Below, one piece after another: positions 17,627 through 27,499 of a stretch of 64,000 nucleotides of DNA (position 1 is its first letter; each line of letters starts with the position of its first letter). A program made the position numbers and the translations under genes. Below the pieces are notes generated by a model. It saw nothing but the letters and a program-made list of their open reading frames with translations. It ran no database searches and was not told the origin of the DNA. Origin of the DNA: Micromonospora sp. WMMD1128. Its GTDB lineage: Bacteria; Actinomycetota; Actinomycetes; Mycobacteriales; Micromonosporaceae. The stretch lies in contig NZ_CP114902.1 in NCBI RefSeq assembly GCF_027497235.1, forward strand, positions 4,180,001 to 4,244,000, in the 5' to 3' direction.

Positions 17627-18883
17627 TCAGAGCCGGTGCGCGGCGTCGCCCGTCGTCACGCCCCGGGTGTCGAAGAACCGCTTGGCCCGCCCGACGAGCG
17701 CGTCGACGTCGTACGAGCGATGGTTCTGCACCAGAATGACCAGGTCCGCCGCGGCGACGGCGGCCTCCAGGTCCTCGGCGCGGGGCACGCTGCCACCGAG
17801 GGCCTGCCAGTGCTCCACGTGCGGGTCGTGATAGCTGAGCTTCGCGCCGAGGCCGTGCAGCAGGCGGGCCAGCGGCACGGCCGGCGACTCGCGCTGGTCG
17901 GCGATGTCCGGCTTGTAGGTCACGCCGAGCAGCAGCACCGAGGAGCCGTTCGCGGCCAGGCCGGCGTCGTTGAGGATGTCCTGCGCGCGGCGGACCACGT
18001 ACGACGGCATGGTCGCGTTGATCTCCTGGGCCAGTTCCACGAACCGGAACGGGTAGCCCAACCGGGCCCGCACGTTGTGGCTGAGGTAGTTGGGGTCGAT
18101 CGGGATGCAGTGCCCGCCGACGCCCGGCCCCGGATAGAACGCCTGGAACCCGAACGGCTTGCTGCTCGCCGCGTTGATCACGTCCCACAGGTCGATGCCG
18201 AGTTGGTGGCAGAACCGCGCCATCTCGTTGACGAGCGCGATGTTGACGTGCCGGTAGGTGTTCTCCAGCAGCTTGGCCGTCTCCGCCTCGCGGGTGCCCT
18301 TGGTGCGCACCACCGTGTCGACGAAACGCCCGTAGAACGCCGCCGCCCGGTCGCCGCAGGCCGGGGTGTGGCCGCCGACCACCTTGGGGGTGTTGCGCGG
18401 GCCGAAGCGCTCGTTGCCCGGGTCGATCCGCTCCGGGGAGAAGGCCAGGTGGAAGTCGGTCCCGGCACGCAGGCCGGACTCCTCCAGGATGGGCCGGACG
18501 ATCTCGTCGGTCGTCCCCGGGTAGGTGGTCGACTCCAGCACCACGAGCATGCCGGCGCGCAGGTTGCGGGCCACCGCCCGGGTGGCCGACTCGACGGCGG
18601 CGAGGTCCGGCCCGCCGTCCTCGGACAGCGGCGTCGGCACGCAGATCACCGCCGTGTCCGCGGTGGCGATCTCGGCCTCGTCGGCCGTCGCCCGGAAGCC
18701 GGCGGCCAGCATCTCGGCGATGTCGGCGTCGGCGAGGTCGTCGACGTGGGACCGGCCGGCGTTCAAAGCGTCGACCACGCTGCCCTTGACGTCGAACCCG
18801 AGCACCGAGGCGCCGGCGCGGACGGCCTCCCGGGCCAGCGGGAGCCCGACGTAGCCCAGGCCGAGAATCACCACATCTGTCAT
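17627..18883 (-). CDS. UDP-N-acetyl-hexosamine 6-dehydrogenase (WecC/WbpA-like)
   Basis: 418-residue NAD-dependent UDP-sugar dehydrogenase. The Rossmann motif is GLGYVGLPLA at the N-terminus. VLESTTYPGTTDE and FSPERIDPGN are family markers, and the active-site cysteine is in GVGGHCIPIDP. The YPGPGVGGHCIPIDP form is typical of UDP-GlcNAc/UDP-ManNAc dehydrogenases (WbpA, WecC, TviB). With the 2-epimerase at 22746 it would make UDP-ManNAcA; with the WbpB/E/D-like proteins it would start the UDP-ManNAc3NAcA route. A possible -10 (TAGCAT, 18944-18949) lies upstream. Confidence 0.87.
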   Translation of the reverse strand: MTDVVILGLGYVGLPLAREAVRAGASVLGFDVKGSVVDALNAGRSHVDDLADADIAEMLAAGFRATADEAEIATADTAVICVPTPLSEDGGPDLAAVESATRAVARNLRAGMLVVLESTTYPGTTDEIVRPILEESGLRAGTDFHLAFSPERIDPGNERFGPRNTPKVVGGHTPACGDRAAAFYGRFVDTVVRTKGTREAETAKLLENTYRHVNIALVNEMARFCHQLGIDLWDVINAASSKPFGFQAFYPGPGVGGHCIPIDPNYLSHNVRARLGYPFRFVELAQEINATMPSYVVRRAQDILNDAGLAANGSSVLLLGVTYKPDIADQRESPAVPLARLLHGLGAKLSYHDPHVEHWQALGGSVPRAEDLEAAVAAADLVILVQNHRSYDVDALVGRAKRFFDTRGVTTGDAAHRL

Positions 18884-18962
18884 TTCATGTCCCTTGTGCG
18901 TCGCTGGTCCGGCGGAGGAGGGGTGGGCGCGCCAGCCGTGGGCATGCTACCCGCTGCCACCC

Positions 18963-20549
18963 TCACACCCGGGTCAGCTCGTCCGTGGCGGGCCGCCCGT
19001 CCGACGCCGGCAGCGCCGGGCGCCGGCCCGCCGGAGCCAGCCGGTGGTAGAGGCCGTTCTGCACCTTGGCCTGCTCCTCCCACGTCCACGCCGCGAGATC
19101 CATCGACGCGTACGCCGCGCGGTAACGCTGCGGATCGGCCACCACCGCCTCGATCGCCCGGACGTACTCGTCGGTGTCGTCGACCCGGAAGACCTCGCCC
19201 TGCCCGGTCTGCCGCACCGTCTCGGCCATCGTCTCGACGTCGCTGACCACGATCGGCAGCCGCGCGTGCGAGTACTCGAAGAACTTGGTGATCAACTGGA
19301 TCTCGTGGTTGAGCCAGTGGTGGATCGGGATGACCCCGACCGTGGCGGTGGAGAGGAACCCGACCACCTCGGCCGGCGACACGTACGGCAACACGTGCAA
19401 CCGGTCGGCCACCCCCAGCTCGCCGGCCCGCTTCTTCAGGCTGGTCAGGTAGGGGCCGTCCGGCGCGTTCACCACGAACGCCAGATGCGTCCCGGGCAGC
19501 CGGGGCAGGGCCTCCACCATCACGCCCATGCCGCGGTGCGCCGCCGCCGCGCCGCTGTAGACCACGAGCGGCACGTCCGGGCCGAGCCCGCAGGCGCTGC
19601 GGATGTCCGGGCCGGTGCCGGCGGCGCCGAGCGCGTCGGCCGCATGCGGGGTGTTCAGCACGACCGAGGGCAACTCGGGCAGGTCGTGATCCCGCCGGAG
19701 GAACTCGGCGAGCCGCTCGGACACCGTGATGACGGCGTCGGCGTGCCGGGCGTACTCGTGCTCGTGGGCGCGGTTGGCCACCATCCACCGGGCGTTGTCC
19801 GCGCGCGGCTTCACCCCGGGCAGATACTCGTGGACGTCCCAGATCAGCTTGATCGTGCGGCCCTTGGCCGCCGCGCGGATCTTGGCGCGGGCGCCGACCC
19901 CGATCATCCGGAAGTCGTTGGCGTAGATGATGTCCGGCTTGAGCTCGTCGACCGTCCGGCCGAACGCCAGCTCGTAGTCCCAGAGCTGCGGCTCCAGCTT
20001 GCGCCACGCCCGGTCGCCACGCAGCCGGAGCTGCGCCCAGGTGTAGACGCGGTCCGACGGGGTGCTCAACGTCTTACGGCTCGTCTGCCCCCGGGTGAGC
20101 TGCCAGTGCCGGAACGAGACCCACTTCCGGGTCACCTTGGCGGCCAGCTCCTGCGCGCGCAGGCCCTGCCGGGCCAGCGCCGAACCACCGCCGGCCAGCG
20201 CCGCCCGGCGCACCCGCAGGTCGGTCTGCCAGGCCCGCACCTCCTGCTGACGGTACGCCGCGACACCCGTCGGCGGGTACGCCAGCGGCCCGCTCAGCCA
20301 GCGCCGGCGGAACTCGTGCCGGCGCTGCCGCAACGGGCTCGCCATCCGCAGGAGCTGCACCTTCGCCGCCCCCAGCTGCCAGCTCTGCGGCTGCCCGTTC
20401 GGGGAGCGGCCGAGCAGGATCACGTCCCAGCCGGCGTCGGCGGCGGACATCGCGGTCTTCTGCACCCGAGAGTCGCCGTTCACGCCGTTGTCGACGAGTA
20501 TCACGATCCGGGCGGGCGCCGACGGCGCACCTTCCCCCGTCGCGGCCAT
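18963..20549 (-). CDS. Glycosyltransferase family 4 protein, paralogue B
   Basis: 528-residue GT-B glycosyltransferase, paralogous to those at 12681 and 27500. It shares the N-terminal LVDNGVNGDSRVQK, the basic middle region, WDVHEYLPGV, and KFFEYSHARLPIVVSDV with TGQGEVF. Acceptor and donor are unknown; the context indicates a wall polymer. The ATG at 20549 is preceded by GGAGAAAAG, supporting this start over an upstream in-frame codon. It lies 96 bp after the large GT gene and 79 bp before the dehydrogenase gene, all on the minus strand. Confidence 0.85.
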   Translation of the reverse strand: MAATGEGAPSAPARIVILVDNGVNGDSRVQKTAMSAADAGWDVILLGRSPNGQPQSWQLGAAKVQLLRMASPLRQRRHEFRRRWLSGPLAYPPTGVAAYRQQEVRAWQTDLRVRRAALAGGGSALARQGLRAQELAAKVTRKWVSFRHWQLTRGQTSRKTLSTPSDRVYTWAQLRLRGDRAWRKLEPQLWDYELAFGRTVDELKPDIIYANDFRMIGVGARAKIRAAAKGRTIKLIWDVHEYLPGVKPRADNARWMVANRAHEHEYARHADAVITVSERLAEFLRRDHDLPELPSVVLNTPHAADALGAAGTGPDIRSACGLGPDVPLVVYSGAAAAHRGMGVMVEALPRLPGTHLAFVVNAPDGPYLTSLKKRAGELGVADRLHVLPYVSPAEVVGFLSTATVGVIPIHHWLNHEIQLITKFFEYSHARLPIVVSDVETMAETVRQTGQGEVFRVDDTDEYVRAIEAVVADPQRYRAAYASMDLAAWTWEEQAKVQNGLYHRLAPAGRRPALPASDGRPATDELTRV

Positions 20550-20645
20550 TGCCTTTTCTCCTCTGTCTCGAGGCCCATGCGACGCCGGCGTCACCGGTGC
20601 GCGGGTGCCCAACAGCTCTCGACCGGGCGACGCCTGCGGCGCCGC

Positions 20646-22331
20646 TCAGTTACCACCCGACGTACGAACGGTCCTATCCGTCACCAGCTGGTCGAACTGG
20701 CGCTCGACCGGTGGCCAGTCCCAGGTCGCGACCGCGTGCTCGGCGGCCGACTCACCCGCCTTGCGCCAGGAGTCCTCGGTCGCGGTCACGGCGAGGATCC
20801 GCTCGGCGGCCTCCGCCGGACCGTCGACCACCCAGTCCGCCGGGAACAGGCTGCGGGCCGAGGCCGGACGGCCGGCGAAGAACGGCCAGTCCCGCACCAC
20901 CGGAACCGCCCCGCTCGCCGCACCCTCCACCAGGCCGCAGTGGAAGCTCTCCCGCACCGAGCTGCTCAGGATCACGCCGACCCGGGACAGCGCCGCCGGC
21001 ACGTCGTCCACCTGACCGACCCGGACCACCGCACCGGCCGGTTCGAGCTCGGCGATGTCGGCCAGGAAGCCGTCCCAGTAGCGTCGACTGTCCGGGCTGG
21101 CGTCCGCGTCCAGGTCGCGCCCGAACAGCAGCAGCCGGTATCGCTCGTCGTGGGCCCGCAGGTGACGGAGCACCTCCACCGCCCACCGGGGATCCTTGGC
21201 GACCGCCTTGATGCCGACCAGGCCGAGCGTGAAGCGGGCCTCGTCGTCCTTGGGCCGGCCGAAGGCCCTCAGGTCCATCGCGTTGCTGATCACGTGCAGC
21301 CGGGTGCCGGCCGCGGTCACCGCCGGCACAGCCGCGACGGTGAGGTCACGCAGGTGGTCCGAGACGAAGATCAGGTCGTCCACCCGGGAGAAGTCGACCA
21401 GGTGCGGCCACACGGCGAACGCCTCGAAGCTGTGCAGCCGGACGATCACCCGGGTCGACCCCGGGTCGAGCAGCGAGAACAACACGGCGAGCGCGGCGCA
21501 CCAGTCGACGAAGACCACGTCCGCCCACTCGACCTGCGGGGCGAGCCACTCGGTGACCTTGTCGCCGTACGTCGTGTCGCCGGCGAGGATCTGCTGCGCC
21601 ATCGCGCGCCGGTTGTTCAGCAGCGGCACGTGGGTGCCGTCCTCGCCCGGGTCCAGGAACCGCAGCTCGACGTCCGGCCGCTCGTCGAAGTGCCGCCGGA
21701 TGAGGTCGAGGAAACCGTGGTTGCCGTAGGTGACCATCAGCAGGCGCAGCGGTCGGTCGGTCGGCGGCGGGGCCGGCTCGCCCCGTCGACCCCGGGGCGC
21801 GGAGAGAGCCCGCACCGCGGCGCTGGCGTGCCAGGGCGCCAGGAAACCCCGGGCATCATCGGCGAGCGGTGAGGTCAGGCGGTCGAAGTGCAGCCGCCGG
21901 TCGAACAACTGCCGCTGGGCGGCCTCGACGAAGCCGACGGCGCCGGCGACGTCGCCCCGGCCGAGGCGGGCGTCGGCGAGCGCCAACTGGGCGGCGACGG
22001 CGGCCGGAAGGCTTGGTGGCGTGCCGGCGTCGAGCTCGGCGACCGCCTGCCGGGCCAGGATCTCCGCCCGCAGCTTGGGACTTGCGACCCGGCGCAGCGC
22101 CGCGGCGGACACCCGGGCCGCCCGCTCCGGCTGCCCGGCCGCGAGCAGCCGGGTGTGCAGCAGGTCGGCGAGCCGGCCACGGGACCGGTCGGACAGGCCG
22201 GGAGCGGTGACCGCCGCGCCCCACAGGCCGGCGACCGCACGGGAGCGCATGGCGGCCGGCGAGGTCGTCGCCCGCACCGCGGCGCTCGCCGCCCGGCGGG
22301 CCGACCGCTTGGCGGCACGAGGAAGACTCAT
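20646..22331 (-). CDS. Large GT-B-type glycosyltransferase with N-terminal helical domain
   Basis: 561-residue protein. Residues 1 to about 195 are Ala/Arg-rich and look helical, with TPR-like spacing. From about 200 on is a GT-B-like part beginning RPLRLLMVTYGNHGF, with RVDDLIFVSDHLRDL and, near the end, LVEGAASGAVPVVRDWPF, where an EGxxSG pattern replaces the usual GT4 E(x7)E motif. It is paralogous to the C-terminal two thirds of the protein at 25277. The ATG at 22331 follows GGAGG with 7-nt spacing. It diverges from the 2-epimerase gene. Confidence 0.75.
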   Translation of the reverse strand: MSLPRAAKRSARRAASAAVRATTSPAAMRSRAVAGLWGAAVTAPGLSDRSRGRLADLLHTRLLAAGQPERAARVSAAALRRVASPKLRAEILARQAVAELDAGTPPSLPAAVAAQLALADARLGRGDVAGAVGFVEAAQRQLFDRRLHFDRLTSPLADDARGFLAPWHASAAVRALSAPRGRRGEPAPPPTDRPLRLLMVTYGNHGFLDLIRRHFDERPDVELRFLDPGEDGTHVPLLNNRRAMAQQILAGDTTYGDKVTEWLAPQVEWADVVFVDWCAALAVLFSLLDPGSTRVIVRLHSFEAFAVWPHLVDFSRVDDLIFVSDHLRDLTVAAVPAVTAAGTRLHVISNAMDLRAFGRPKDDEARFTLGLVGIKAVAKDPRWAVEVLRHLRAHDERYRLLLFGRDLDADASPDSRRYWDGFLADIAELEPAGAVVRVGQVDDVPAALSRVGVILSSSVRESFHCGLVEGAASGAVPVVRDWPFFAGRPASARSLFPADWVVDGPAEAAERILAVTATEDSWRKAGESAAEHAVATWDWPPVERQFDQLVTDRTVRTSGGN

Positions 22332-22745
22332 TCCGGAACCTCCGTCCGAACCGTCGGGTCGCGAGGCACATCGAAAGCCATCGGGCGCGGGCCCCCTGCT
22401 GCCGGAACGGTCGCCAGAGCGGTGACGGACGGTTGGTCGGGACGAGTTTGCCACAGCGCTCGACACACCTCCAAACCGACGTTCGCTCCCGGAACAGGCG
22501 CTCAACATCTGGCATCATGTGGCACGGTCGAGGCCGAACGGCACGAACGTGACGAGGCGTCCGACCAGTCCATCCGGCGGCGACGGACCCGGGGCCCGGC
22601 GGGCGGGGTGGCCCGCACGCCGACGGTGGCTAGACTTCTGGGGCCGGCGACGACCCCGCCGCCCCTCCCCCGCAGCGCCCCGCACCGACATCCGTATGCC
22701 CCGAGTTCAGGTGGAACACCCCGAAGTGAAGGTCGTGACCGCGTC
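22332..22745. other. 414-bp divergent intergenic region
   Basis: This separates the large GT gene (minus) from the 2-epimerase gene (plus). I see no convincing gene in it. A -10-like TAGACT at 22631-22636 could serve the epimerase gene with a leader of about 100 nt. No riboswitch or long inverted repeat was recognised. Confidence 0.4.
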
Positions 22746-23843
22746 GTGAAGGTTGTCAGCATCGTCGGAGCCCGACCGCAGCTGGTGAAACTGGCGCCGA
22801 TCGCCGCCGCCTTCGCCGAGACCACGCACCACCACGTCATCGTGCACACCGGGCAGCACTACGACGCCGACCTCTCCGACGTGTTCTTCTCCGGCCTCGG
22901 CATCCCCCGGCCCGACGTGCACCTCGGCATCGGCTCGGGCAGCCACGGCGAGCAGACCGGCCGGATCCTCGCCGCGCTGGACCCGGTCTTCGCCGCCCAA
23001 CGGCCCGACTGGGTGCTGGTCTACGGCGACACCAACTCCACCCTGGCGGGCGCCGTCGCCGCGGTGAAGCTGCACCTGCCGGTGGCACACCTGGAAGCCG
23101 GCCTGCGCTCGTTCAACCGGCGGATGCCCGAGGAGCACAACCGCGTCCTCACCGACCACGCCGCGGATCTCCTGCTCGCCCCCACCGAGGAGGCCATGGG
23201 CCACCTGCGCGCCGAGGGGCTGGGGTCGCGGGCGACGCTCGTCGGCGACGTGATGGTCGACGTCTGCCAGCGCGTACGCGACCGGGTGCACGCCGACGGC
23301 AAGCCCCCCACCGGGCTGCCCGAGGGCGTCGACCCCCGCTCCCCGTACCTGCTCTGCACCCTGCACCGGGCGGAGAACACCGACGACCCGCGCCGGCTGG
23401 CCGCGCTCGTCGCGGCGCTCGCCGCCCTGCCCGTCCCGGTGGCGCTGCTGGCCCACCCCCGGCTGGTCGGGCGCGCCGCCGAACAGGGCCTGAAGCTGGA
23501 GCAGGGCGCGATCCGGGTGGGCCGGCCGCTGCCGTACGCCGAGATGGTGCGCGCGGTGCTCGGCTCCGTCGGGGTCGTCACCGACTCCGGTGGCCTGCAG
23601 AAGGAGGCGTACCTGCTCGGCCGGCCGTGCACGACGCTGCGCGCCGAGACCGAGTGGGTGGAGACGCTGCACGACGACTGGAACCGGCTGGTGGCCGACC
23701 CGGCGGCGCTGGACGCCGACACCTGGGCGGAGACGGCCACCCGCCGCGCCCCGACCGCGCCGCAGGGCACGCCGTACGGCGACGGCCACGCCGCCCGGCG
23801 GGTGGTGCGTGTCCTGACCGGCTCCGATTCGACGAAAGAGTAG
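22746..23843 (+). CDS. wecB: UDP-N-acetylglucosamine 2-epimerase (non-hydrolysing)
   Basis: 365-residue GT-B-fold epimerase interconverting UDP-GlcNAc and UDP-ManNAc, or the diacetamido-uronic analogue as in WbpI. Markers are the start VVSIVGARPQLVKLAP, GQHYD, VYGDTNSTLAG, HLEAGLRSF, MPEEHNR and the catalytic-type VTDSGGLQKEA. The GTG at 22746 is used because the conserved fold begins at once after it; the long in-frame upstream extension is not coding-like. It is first gene of the operon epimerase-GT-GT, 12 bp before the next gene. Confidence 0.9.
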   Translation: MKVVSIVGARPQLVKLAPIAAAFAETTHHHVIVHTGQHYDADLSDVFFSGLGIPRPDVHLGIGSGSHGEQTGRILAALDPVFAAQRPDWVLVYGDTNSTLAGAVAAVKLHLPVAHLEAGLRSFNRRMPEEHNRVLTDHAADLLLAPTEEAMGHLRAEGLGSRATLVGDVMVDVCQRVRDRVHADGKPPTGLPEGVDPRSPYLLCTLHRAENTDDPRRLAALVAALAALPVPVALLAHPRLVGRAAEQGLKLEQGAIRVGRPLPYAEMVRAVLGSVGVVTDSGGLQKEAYLLGRPCTTLRAETEWVETLHDDWNRLVADPAALDADTWAETATRRAPTAPQGTPYGDGHAARRVVRVLTGSDSTKE

Positions 23844-23855
23844 TTGTAGGCAACG

Positions 23856-25280
23856 ATGCGCCATTCCCTCCCCTCCGCGCTGGGCCGCCTGAACCGTGTC
23901 GTCCGTCCCCGTTCCCGGGGCGACGCCCGGCCGCACGTCATCTACCTCGCCATCGGCTTCCCGCCGGCGGCGAAGAGTTCCGCCTACCGGCTGCGGGAGA
24001 CCGCCAACCAGTTCGCCGCGCTCGACTGGGACGTCACCGTCGTGACCATCTGCGAGGAGGCGTGGGAACGCGAGTACGGGCTGGACCACAGCCTGTCCGC
24101 CGGCGTCGACCCGCGGATCCGGGTGGTCGAGCTTCCGCTGGTCCGCGAGGACCTGGAGACGGACATCCGCAACTTCTCCGAGGCCCGTTCGCTGCGCCCC
24201 CGGGAGTGGATCGAGCAGCAGCGCAAGCGGGACCTGGCGGTCTTCCCCGAGCCGGTGTTCGGCGGGTGGCGCTTCGCGCTCGAGAAGGCGGTGCTGCGGA
24301 TCCACCGCGAGCACCCGGCCGACCTGCTGGTGGCCAGTTGCGCGCCGTACGTGAACCTGGCGCCCGCCTGGCGGCTGTGGGAGGAGCACCGGGTGCCCTA
24401 CGTGGTGGACTTCCGCGACGGCTGGTCGCTCGACGTCATCACCGGCGAGGCGGCGTTCCCGGAGAGTTCACCGGCGGGGCGGTGGGAGAAGAAGGTGCTG
24501 GAGCAGGCGGGTGCGATCTGGTGTGTCAACGACCCGATCGCCCGCTTCTACCAGGAGCGCTACCCGTCCCGGGCGGACCGGGTGCGGGTGGTGCGCAACG
24601 GCTTCGACCCCGACGGGGTGCCGGCGGTTGAGCACCGGGCCGACCCGGAGGCGGGCCTCACCTTCGGCTACCTCGGATCGATCAACTTCTCGCCGGTCCT
24701 GCTGGACGAGGTCCTCACCGGCTGGCGGATGGCGCGGCGCGACGATCCGCTGATCGCCCGCAGCACGTTCGAGGTGCGGGGCCACATCGGCGCGGGCGCG
24801 CTGCGTGAGGCGAACGCCCACATGGAGATGCTGCGGGCCGCCGAGCCGGACGGCGTGGTCTTCGGCGGTCCGGTCGCCAAGGCCGACGTGGCCGGCACGT
24901 ACGCGCGCTGGGACGCGCTGGTCCTGATGCTTGTCGGCGGCGCCTACGTCACCTCCGGCAAGGTCTACGAGTACGCGGCGAGCGGGCTGCCGGTGCTGTC
25001 CGCCCACGAGGTCGACCACGACGCGGCCCGGGTGCTGGCCGGGCACCCGCTGTGGACCGGGGCGGTGGGGTTGGAGCCGGTCCGGCTGGCGGAGAGTTTC
25101 CGCGCGGCCGGGCGGCTGGCGGTCAGCGCCACCGAGGCCGACCGGTCGGCGGCGCGGGCGCACGCCCACCGGTTCACCCGGGGCGCGCAGCTCATGCCCG
25201 CCGTCCGCGCGGCGACGGAACTGGCAGCCGTGCCGAACCCGCCGACCGGGACGGTCGCAACCGGAGGTGGACGGTCATGA
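23856..25280 (+). CDS. Glycosyltransferase family 4 protein
   Basis: 474-residue GT-B glycosyltransferase. The N-terminal acceptor domain begins near residue 28 (VIYLAIGFPPAAKSSAYR). VVDFRDGWSLD sits near 185 and the donor-binding part has FGYLGSINFSP and SGKVYEYAASGLPVLSA. It differs from the three paralogous GT4 proteins and probably adds a different sugar. Its stop codon overlaps the next ATG by 4 nt, coupling it to the large GT. Confidence 0.83.
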   Translation: MRHSLPSALGRLNRVVRPRSRGDARPHVIYLAIGFPPAAKSSAYRLRETANQFAALDWDVTVVTICEEAWEREYGLDHSLSAGVDPRIRVVELPLVREDLETDIRNFSEARSLRPREWIEQQRKRDLAVFPEPVFGGWRFALEKAVLRIHREHPADLLVASCAPYVNLAPAWRLWEEHRVPYVVDFRDGWSLDVITGEAAFPESSPAGRWEKKVLEQAGAIWCVNDPIARFYQERYPSRADRVRVVRNGFDPDGVPAVEHRADPEAGLTFGYLGSINFSPVLLDEVLTGWRMARRDDPLIARSTFEVRGHIGAGALREANAHMEMLRAAEPDGVVFGGPVAKADVAGTYARWDALVLMLVGGAYVTSGKVYEYAASGLPVLSAHEVDHDAARVLAGHPLWTGAVGLEPVRLAESFRAAGRLAVSATEADRSAARAHAHRFTRGAQLMPAVRAATELAAVPNPPTGTVATGGGRS

Positions 25281-27418
25281 TCGAGATGCTGATCATCGCA
25301 GGCGCGGCGCCACGCCAGGAGGCCGTGCTGTCCGAGGCGCTCGGGCGGTTCCGGGCGCAGGGCGTCCGGGTCCGTCTGGTCTGCGGGTTCCCGCTGGAGC
25401 TGACGTCGCTCGACACGTCGTCCGCCGAGGTGTACGCCCTGCCCAAGGCCGAGGAGGATGCCCGGCTGAAGCGCCTCGTCGCCGGCGTGGAGCCCAGCCG
25501 GGCGCTCTGGCTGGTGGCCCGGCGGGACCGGACGGTCCGGGGGTGGGCGCGCAGCGCCGACATCCTGGTCTCCCTCGACTCGCTGTCCGTGCACACGGTG
25601 TGGGAGCTGGCGCAGCGCAACCTGCGGGCCGACGCCTGCCAGGGGTTGGGGCCGGCGGGTCGCGCGGCGCAGGCCCGGCTGGACGGCACGGCCCGGCGCC
25701 GGAGCGCGATGGCCGCCGCGACGTCCGCCCGGGCCGGCATCGTGGTGCGGGACACCCGGCAGAGCGCGGCAGTCGTGGCCAAGCGGTCGCTGCGGGCGAC
25801 GATGGCGCCGGCGGTCATGCGCAGCGCCACCGGCGCCCGGTTCTGGCGTACGGTCGTCTCCGCGCCCGCCCTTCCGGACCGGGTCCGCGGCGGGCTGGCC
25901 TACCAGGTCCACCTGCGACTGCTGACGGTGGACCGGGCGGACCAGGCGGTCGAGGTGTCGGCCGCGGCGGTGCGCCGGATGCACGACCGCCGGGCCCGGG
26001 TGGACCTGCTGACCCGGGAGGCCAAGAAGGAACTCGGCATGGGTCTCGTCCCGGTGGGCCTGCGGGAGGCGGTGACCGCACAGCTCGCGCTGGCCGACGA
26101 GCTGCTCGGCAAGAAGAGCGCGCACAAGGCGGGCCAGGCGGTGCATCAGGCGCTCCGGCTGCTCCACCACCGGGTGCCGCAGCTCGAGCAGGCCGGGTCG
26201 CCGATGGTCGCCGACGCCGACGGCTACCTGAAGCCGCTGCTGGACAGCGCCGCCGGTCAGGCCCTGCTGCGACAGCACGGCCGGGCGACGCCGGCCGCGT
26301 CCACGCCGAGCGGGCGGCCGTTGCGACTGCTCGTGCTCGCCCGGGACGCGAGCCGGGACCACTACCTCGACCAGATCCGCCAGCGGTACGAGCTGGCGCC
26401 GGACACCGAGCTGCGCTACGTGCGGCTCGACGACGACCCGGTCAGCGAGCGGTTCGCCCAGGAGCGGGGCGCGCTCATCGAACACCGGCTCGGCGGTGAC
26501 CAGGCCACGCCGTTCAGCAAGCGGGTGCAGGCGTGGCTCCAGCCGCACCTGGACTGGGCGGACACCGCGCTCGTCGACTCGTGCGCCGCCGCCGCCCTGG
26601 TGACCCTGAACGATCCGGGCGACACCCGGGTGGTCGTCCGGCTGCACAACTTCGACGTGACGGGCATCTGGGCGCAGCTCGTCGACATGTCCCGGGTGGA
26701 CGACCTGGTCTTCGTCTCGGACCACCTCCGGGACCTGGCGCACGCGGCGCTGCCGCAGCTACGGTCCGGTCGGGGGCCGACGGAGCACGTGCTCGCCCCC
26801 GGGTTGGACCTGCGGGCGCACGCGCTTCCGAAGCCGCCCGAGGCGCGTTTCACGCTCGCCGTGGTGGGCGCGGACACCGCCGCGAAGGATGCGCGCTGGG
26901 CCGTCGCCGTGCTGCGTCTGCTCCGCGCCGAGGACCGGCGTTACCGGCTCCTGCTGGTGGGCGACGGCCCGGACTCGGTGACCGGCACGGTGAACAAGCG
27001 GCACCAGGCGGAGCTGGTGCACGACCTCGCGGAGCTCGGGTCCGCGGTCACCTACCTGGACGAGGTGACCGACGTGCCCCAGGTGCTGACCGGGGTCGGG
27101 GTGATCCTCAGCAGTTCCACCCGGGAGGCGTTCCACTGCGCGCTCGTGGAGGGCGCGGCCAGCGGCGCGGTGCCGGTCGTCCGGGACTGGCCCTTCCTCG
27201 CCGACCTGCCGCACGGCCCCCGCACGCTCTTCCCGGCGGACTGGGTGGCCGAGACGCCGGACGACGCGGCGAAGCGGATCCTGACCGCCACGTCGAGCGA
27301 CGAGACGTGGCGCTCCGAGGGCGCGGCGGCGGCCGACCACGCGCTGTCGACCTGGGACTGGGCCGTGGTGCATCGCGGCTACGACGAGCTGTTCGGGCTC
27401 ACCGGCCGACAGGGCTGA
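25277..27418 (+). CDS. Very large glycosyltransferase with extra N-terminal domain
   Basis: 713-residue protein. Residues 1-110 form a Rossmann-like segment (MIEMLIIAGA...VRLVCGF). Residues about 130-330 are basic and helical. From about 345 a GT-B-like half starts (RPLRLLVLARDAS), with RVDDLVFVSDHLRDL, LLLVGDGPDS and LVEGAASGAVPVVRDWPF. The last two thirds are paralogous to the protein at 20646. The ATG at 25277 follows GGAGGTGG and overlaps the previous stop; the in-frame extension to 25052 lies inside the upstream gene and is rejected. The operon ends at a strong terminator. Confidence 0.75.
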   Translation: MIEMLIIAGAAPRQEAVLSEALGRFRAQGVRVRLVCGFPLELTSLDTSSAEVYALPKAEEDARLKRLVAGVEPSRALWLVARRDRTVRGWARSADILVSLDSLSVHTVWELAQRNLRADACQGLGPAGRAAQARLDGTARRRSAMAAATSARAGIVVRDTRQSAAVVAKRSLRATMAPAVMRSATGARFWRTVVSAPALPDRVRGGLAYQVHLRLLTVDRADQAVEVSAAAVRRMHDRRARVDLLTREAKKELGMGLVPVGLREAVTAQLALADELLGKKSAHKAGQAVHQALRLLHHRVPQLEQAGSPMVADADGYLKPLLDSAAGQALLRQHGRATPAASTPSGRPLRLLVLARDASRDHYLDQIRQRYELAPDTELRYVRLDDDPVSERFAQERGALIEHRLGGDQATPFSKRVQAWLQPHLDWADTALVDSCAAAALVTLNDPGDTRVVVRLHNFDVTGIWAQLVDMSRVDDLVFVSDHLRDLAHAALPQLRSGRGPTEHVLAPGLDLRAHALPKPPEARFTLAVVGADTAAKDARWAVAVLRLLRAEDRRYRLLLVGDGPDSVTGTVNKRHQAELVHDLAELGSAVTYLDEVTDVPQVLTGVGVILSSSTREAFHCALVEGAASGAVPVVRDWPFLADLPHGPRTLFPADWVAETPDDAAKRILTATSSDETWRSEGAAAADHALSTWDWAVVHRGYDELFGLTGRQG

Positions 27419-27425
27419 CGACGGC

Positions 27426-27461
27426 AGAAGGCCCACCCCGGTCCGCCGGGGTGGGCCTTCT
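27426..27461. terminator. Strong bidirectional terminator
   Basis: A perfect 16-bp stem with a TCCG tetraloop, 7 nt after the stop of the large GT gene. It also lies beyond the stop of the convergent GT4 gene. Confidence 0.88.
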
Positions 27462-27499
27462 GTGTCGACGTCGGCGGACATCCACCGGCGTGGGGTGGG

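Noticed and set aside
21888..22745. Long N-terminal extension of the UDP-GlcNAc 2-epimerase frame
   Set aside because: The extension runs antisense through the neighbouring glycosyltransferase gene and has no epimerase-like sequence; the fold starts at the GTG at 22746.
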